Part shown: positions 20,783 to 23,542 of the stretch, piece by piece | Layout: each line of letters begins with the position of its first letter | How positions within the stretch are numbered: position 1 is the first letter of the stretch | Source: Christensenella sp. UBA6420 | GTDB taxonomy: Bacteria; Bacillota; Clostridia; Christensenellales; DTU072 | Assembly: GCA_002439705.1 (NCBI GenBank) | Contig: DJPE01000056.1 | Span: 17,123 to 40,664 of the forward strand | Length of the DNA stretch: 23,542 nucleotides | Direction: 5' to 3' | Notes under the pieces: model-generated | Told to the model about the DNA's origin: nothing | What the model saw: the letters and a program-made list of their open reading frames with translations, nothing else | Database searches by the model: none | Translations under genes and position numbers: made by a program

Positions 20783-20805
20783 GAGGGAGGCATACTCCCT
20801 CTTTT
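20783..20805 (+). terminator. Rho-independent terminator of the oligopeptide transporter operon
   Basis: GAGGGAG (20783-20789) and CTCCCTC (20795-20801) form a 7-bp GC-rich stem with loop GCATA, followed by four T. It lies about 100 bases past the small membrane protein gene. Confidence 0.85.
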
Positions 20806-20916
20806 CGTTTGCTTTTTTACAAATCGGCTTTGACTTTTCGGACACTTCGAAAAATTTGTACACGCGGTTTTCGCAAAAAAATTAAGGCTTTTACCTTGAC
20901 TTTTAATGCAGTTGTC

Positions 20917-20945
20917 TTGAAAAAAAACCGCAAGTGGTTTATAAT
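20917..20945 (+). promoter_or_regulatory. Sigma-A promoter of the apbE-rnf operon (predicted leaderless)
   Basis: TTGAAA (20917-20922) and TATAAT (20940-20945) are 17 bases apart. The -10 box ends seven bases before an ATG at 20953, so transcription should start at or within one base of that codon. Upstream an inverted repeat TACAAAT/ATTTGTA lies at 20818-20824/20854-20860. Confidence 0.8.
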
Positions 20946-20952
20946 TTTTATT

Positions 20953-22071
20953 ATGTATAATTCGTGTCCGCGCGCACGCAACGTACGCGTGAAGAAAATG
21001 GCGATAATAGTTCTCGTTGTTTGTCTGTCGTTATTTACGGCGGCTTTTTTCTGCGGTTGTTCCGACGACTATCGTAACGAGTGCTTTTTCTCGATGGGGA
21101 CGACTCTTAATATAGTAGCTTACGCCGACGACGAAGCGTATAATTCTCTCGTAGCGAAAGTGAAAGAAATTTTAGCTTACGCCGACGGACTTACCGCCGA
21201 CGACGGAATAGTCGCCGCGTTCAACGCCGCAGGGTACGGCGAAAAGGTGGAAATAGACGAAACGGTCTATAATATCCTTACGACGGTCAAGACCGACGAC
21301 GCTCTGGCCGGGTATAATCCGCTAATTTATCCCCTTACCGACTTGTGGGGATTTACGCCGAGATTCGACGACGGATATACGGTCACGGAAAAGTACGACA
21401 GAGTAAGGAACGAAGACGGAAGTTTTCCTTTGCCCGACGAAAGGTATATAGAAGCCTTTTTGAAACTGACCGAACTTGACGGACTCGAATTAAGCGAAGA
21501 AGACGGTAAATATTATTGCCAAAAGAATATTCAGCCCGTTACGGTGGACGAAACGGAATACGGCGCGAAACTCGATTTGGGCGGGTGTATGAAAGGTTAC
21601 TGCCTGGACGAAATAGAAAAGGTTTTCGACGTTCTCGGCATAAAATACGGGTATCTATCGTTCGGAACGAGCAGTATAACCTTACTTCTCAACAAAAACG
21701 GAAGTTGGGAACTGTCGCTTACTTCGCCCGAAGATAACTCGAAGAGTTATTACAAGGTTAAACTCCCGTCGGGGAACGCTTCCACGAGCGGCGATTACGA
21801 AAAGTATTACGAACTGGACGGGAAACGTTATTGTCACATTATAGGGAAAGACGGATACCCCGTCGAAAACGCGAGAAGCGTGACGGTAATAGGGGGCAGT
21901 TCTCTCTACAACGATATGTTAAGCACGGCGTTAATGACGGTAAAGTTAGACGACCTTAGCGAAAAAGTCGCTCTCGTTAAGGAAAAAGGCTTTGACGTGG
22001 TTTATTGCTACGGTCCTGACGGAGAAAACGTGGTATCCACTATCGACGGCAATGTCTTACAAGACCTTTAA
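20953..22071 (+). CDS. apbE: ApbE family FMN transferase (flavinylating lipoprotein)
   Basis: ApbE attaches FMN from FAD to Ser/Thr of extracytoplasmic flavoproteins such as RnfG and RnfD. From this start the product is 372 residues. A basic N-terminus and helix lead to GC at 35-36, a likely lipid-attachment cysteine. Family blocks are SMGTTLNIVAY (47-57), DLGGCMKGY (208-216), STSGDYE (277-283), HIIG (295-298) and NDMLSTAL (320-327, metal-binding Asp321). The HIID block usually has Asp where this has Gly298. I chose 20953 because the promoter ends just before it; upstream codons would not be transcribed. A GTG at 20989 or the ATG at 20998 are alternatives. It heads the rnf-type operon. Confidence 0.9.
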   Translation: MYNSCPRARNVRVKKMAIIVLVVCLSLFTAAFFCGCSDDYRNECFFSMGTTLNIVAYADDEAYNSLVAKVKEILAYADGLTADDGIVAAFNAAGYGEKVEIDETVYNILTTVKTDDALAGYNPLIYPLTDLWGFTPRFDDGYTVTEKYDRVRNEDGSFPLPDERYIEAFLKLTELDGLELSEEDGKYYCQKNIQPVTVDETEYGAKLDLGGCMKGYCLDEIEKVFDVLGIKYGYLSFGTSSITLLLNKNGSWELSLTSPEDNSKSYYKVKLPSGNASTSGDYEKYYELDGKRYCHIIGKDGYPVENARSVTVIGGSSLYNDMLSTALMTVKLDDLSEKVALVKEKGFDVVYCYGPDGENVVSTIDGNVLQDL

Positions 22072-22510
22072 GGATGAAAAACCCTTCAAAAAGGGGGATA
22101 TAATAGTCTACGCCGTCGTAGCCGTCGTTATTATAGCGGTTGCTTTAGCGGTGTACCTTCCGAAAAAAGCCACGGAAGAAATAACTTATTTCGATGTGTT
22201 TTTCGGGGATGAAAAGTTGTTTTCTTACGACTTTTCGACTAAAAGGATAACCGTTACCGAGTTCGGAAAGGACAAGGTAAATATAACGGACGGCGAAACG
22301 ATAAAAGTAAAAATCGTCACGGAAAAGGGAAATAACGAGTTGGAAATCGGCGACAAGTACGTCAAGATGGTTTCCGCCGATTGCAGTTCTCACCCCGACT
22401 GCGTGGAAAAGTTCTCGCCCCTTACGACGGGCGGAAAGGTAATAGTATGTTTGCCACACGAAATAAAGGTCGTATCTTACGGCGGAATAAGCAGTGAGGT
22501 GAAGATATGA
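22052..22510 (+). CDS. NusG-domain-II membrane-anchored protein
   Basis: The 152-residue protein has a cytoplasmic start, one membrane helix (about 17-36) and an external NusG_II domain. This small beta-rich domain has the pattern S-x-D-C...P-x-C (Cys111, Cys117) and IVCLPHEIKVV (131-141, Cys133). Its cysteines are conserved in the family. Such proteins are often found beside apbE and rnf genes, but their role is not defined. The ATG at 22052 overlaps apbE by 20 bases. The frame is open further upstream, but that would lie deep in apbE. The stop overlaps the next gene by four bases. Confidence 0.85.
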   Translation: MSYKTFKDEKPFKKGDIIVYAVVAVVIIAVALAVYLPKKATEEITYFDVFFGDEKLFSYDFSTKRITVTEFGKDKVNITDGETIKVKIVTEKGNNELEIGDKYVKMVSADCSSHPDCVEKFSPLTTGGKVIVCLPHEIKVVSYGGISSEVKI

Positions 22511-23046
22511 AATTTAGCGTAAAAAGAGTGGCTCTCGACGGGATACTGACGGGGCTTGCGCTCGTGTCGTATATACTGGAAAGTCTTTTGCCGCAACCGT
22601 TTATCCCTGTGCCGGGCGTAAAGATTGGGTTAAGCAATATCTTTACTCTCGTTGCGGTGGCGGCGACGGGTTTTCCCGACGCGATTATAATAATCGTGGC
22701 GAGAACGGTGCTCGGTTCTCTTATCTGCGGAACGATGGCGGCTTTGCCGTACAGTCTTACCGCTGGAGTAGTCGCGACGGCTTTATCGTATTTACTGTAC
22801 AGGGTAATACCGAACGGTAAAATTTCGATAGTGGCGACGTCCGTGGCGGGAGCGGTAGCGCATAACCTTACGCAGAACCTTATATTCTGCCTTGTGTCGC
22901 AGACAAAGGAAGCGGCGGGGTATTTCCCGATACTTGCCTGTATCGGAGTAATAAGCGGAGTAATAACGGGGCTTTTAGCCTTTTTAATATTAAAAACTAT
23001 TCCCGAATCGACCTGGAACGTTGTTCGGGGAAGGAGGAAATCTTGA
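22507..23046 (+). CDS. Gx transporter family membrane protein (heptaprenyl diphosphate synthase component I family)
   Basis: The 179-residue hydrophobic protein has about five or six helices. It carries the family block PGVKIGLSNIFTLVAV (36-51), followed by a helix and the ARTVLGSLICG block. In Pfam terms it is Hpre_diP_synt_I, often named Gx transporter. Despite the old name, it is probably a small-molecule membrane transporter related to ECF S-components. In Clostridia it commonly stands with apbE, NusG_II and rnf genes, so supply of flavin or another cofactor is a fair guess. Its ATG overlaps the previous stop (ATGA), and its stop overlaps the TTG start of rnfC. Confidence 0.85.
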   Translation: MKFSVKRVALDGILTGLALVSYILESLLPQPFIPVPGVKIGLSNIFTLVAVAATGFPDAIIIIVARTVLGSLICGTMAALPYSLTAGVVATALSYLLYRVIPNGKISIVATSVAGAVAHNLTQNLIFCLVSQTKEAAGYFPILACIGVISGVITGLLAFLILKTIPESTWNVVRGRRKS

Positions 23047-23542
23047 AAATAACGAAAGGCAAACGCTTTTCGGGAGGAACGCATATACCCGACCGAAAAG
23101 AACTAACCGCCGACATGCCGATAGAAGCGATGCCGTCGCCCGATATCGTGGCTATAAGTCTGTCGCAGCACATCGGTAAACCGTCCGTACCCGTGGTAAA
23201 CCCGGGGGATATGGTTTCGGTAGGACAGCTTATAGCGTCGGAAGGCGGTTTCGTAGGGGCGAATATCTATTCGAGCGTCAGCGGCAAAGTCACCGCTATC
23301 GAAGAAAGGTACAACCCTAACGGCACGAAGAGTAACTACATCGTAATCGAAAACGACAAAAACGACTGGTCGGCGCAACCCTTACCCGAAATGGAAGACA
23401 AAACGGCGGGCAGTATTTTGCAGCGTATCCGTCTTGCGGGTATAGTCGGTATGGGCGGAGCGGGCTTCCCCACTGCGGTAAAACTTATGCCCAAGCAAGC
23501 CGTGGACTGCCTTGTAATAAACGGCGCGGAATGCGAACCGTA
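23043..23542 (+). CDS. rnfC: Electron transport complex subunit RnfC (partial, runs off the window)
   Basis: Starting at TTG (23043-23045), the first 166 codons read MKITKGKRFSGGTHIPDRK with Met at the TTG. IASEGGFVGANIYSSVSGKV follows, then IVGMGGAGFPTAVK and INGAECEP at the window end. These are hallmarks of RnfC, the NADH-binding subunit of the Rnf complex, which couples ferredoxin:NAD oxidoreduction to ion pumping. GGAGG at 23033-23037 places the start firmly at TTG; no ATG lies near. TTGA overlaps the stop of the preceding gene. The FMN and iron-sulfur parts lie beyond the window. RnfD, G, E, A and B probably follow. Confidence 0.95.
   Translation, partial: MKITKGKRFSGGTHIPDRKELTADMPIEAMPSPDIVAISLSQHIGKPSVPVVNPGDMVSVGQLIASEGGFVGANIYSSVSGKVTAIEERYNPNGTKSNYIVIENDKNDWSAQPLPEMEDKTAGSILQRIRLAGIVGMGGAGFPTAVKLMPKQAVDCLVINGAECEP

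Noticed and set aside
20809..20952. Longer N-terminus for ApbE beginning at 20809
   Set aside because: The extra 48 residues lie before and across the promoter and would not be transcribed; they contain no signal-peptide logic.
21992..22051. Longer N-terminus for the NusG_II protein
   Set aside because: It would overlap apbE by 80 bases with no ribosome binding site; the start at 22052 gives a normal short cytoplasmic N-terminus before the helix.

Overview
The window looks like a chromosomal segment of a low-to-mid GC Gram-positive bacterium of the Bacillota, most likely an uncultured Clostridia-type gut lineage. Supporting this are strong AGGAGG-type ribosome binding sites, consensus sigma-A promoters, a DegV protein, a CwlD-type amidase, a Cys-containing bS18, a lipoprotein-type substrate-binding protein, and the start of an Rnf operon. 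There are no outer-membrane genes. The lineage is inferred from gene content; no search was run.

Left part (1-5800), all on the minus strand: a PlsC-like acyltransferase, a DegV fatty-acid-binding protein and a small hypothetical gene form one operon. An ABC-F ATPase with a structured leader and the ribosome-associated ATPase YchF follow. Between ychF and the ABC-F gene lies an array of small hairpins joined by a constant linker.

Centre (5800-10100), all on the plus strand: uppP, then a 409-base gap holding five DnaA-box-like sites, a CwlD-type amidase, a diacylglycerol-kinase-like enzyme, and the rpsF-ssb-rpsR operon. Transcription diverges at about 5.8-5.9 kb. Together with the DnaA boxes and the neighbours ychF and rpsF-ssb-rpsR, this makes 6736-6960 a candidate replication origin lying away from dnaA.

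10.1-11.9 kb: a second, larger hairpin array follows rpsR. A minus-strand membrane zincin (DUF3267-type) and plus-strand luxS come next, with back-to-back promoters.

12.1-20.7 kb: a five-gene oligopeptide ABC transporter operon (substrate-binding lipoprotein, OppB, OppC, OppD, OppF) and a small membrane protein. The transporter is remodelled. OppC carries a seven-blade RCC1-like propeller inserted after its first membrane helix. OppF carries a coiled coil of about 190 residues between Walker A and the Q-loop, and its Walker B reads Asp-Lys-Cys instead of Asp-Glu-Pro. The binding protein is also oversized. I consider this the most novel system in the window.

20.9-23.5 kb: apbE (FMN transferase), a NusG-domain-II protein, a Gx-transporter family membrane protein and the first 166 codons of rnfC, which starts at TTG. 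This is the front of a flavin-dependent Rnf redox operon. Three genes in the window (1851-2162, 10421-11146, apbE) have a sigma-A -10 box only 7-9 bases before the ATG and no ribosome binding site, which predicts leaderless mRNAs.
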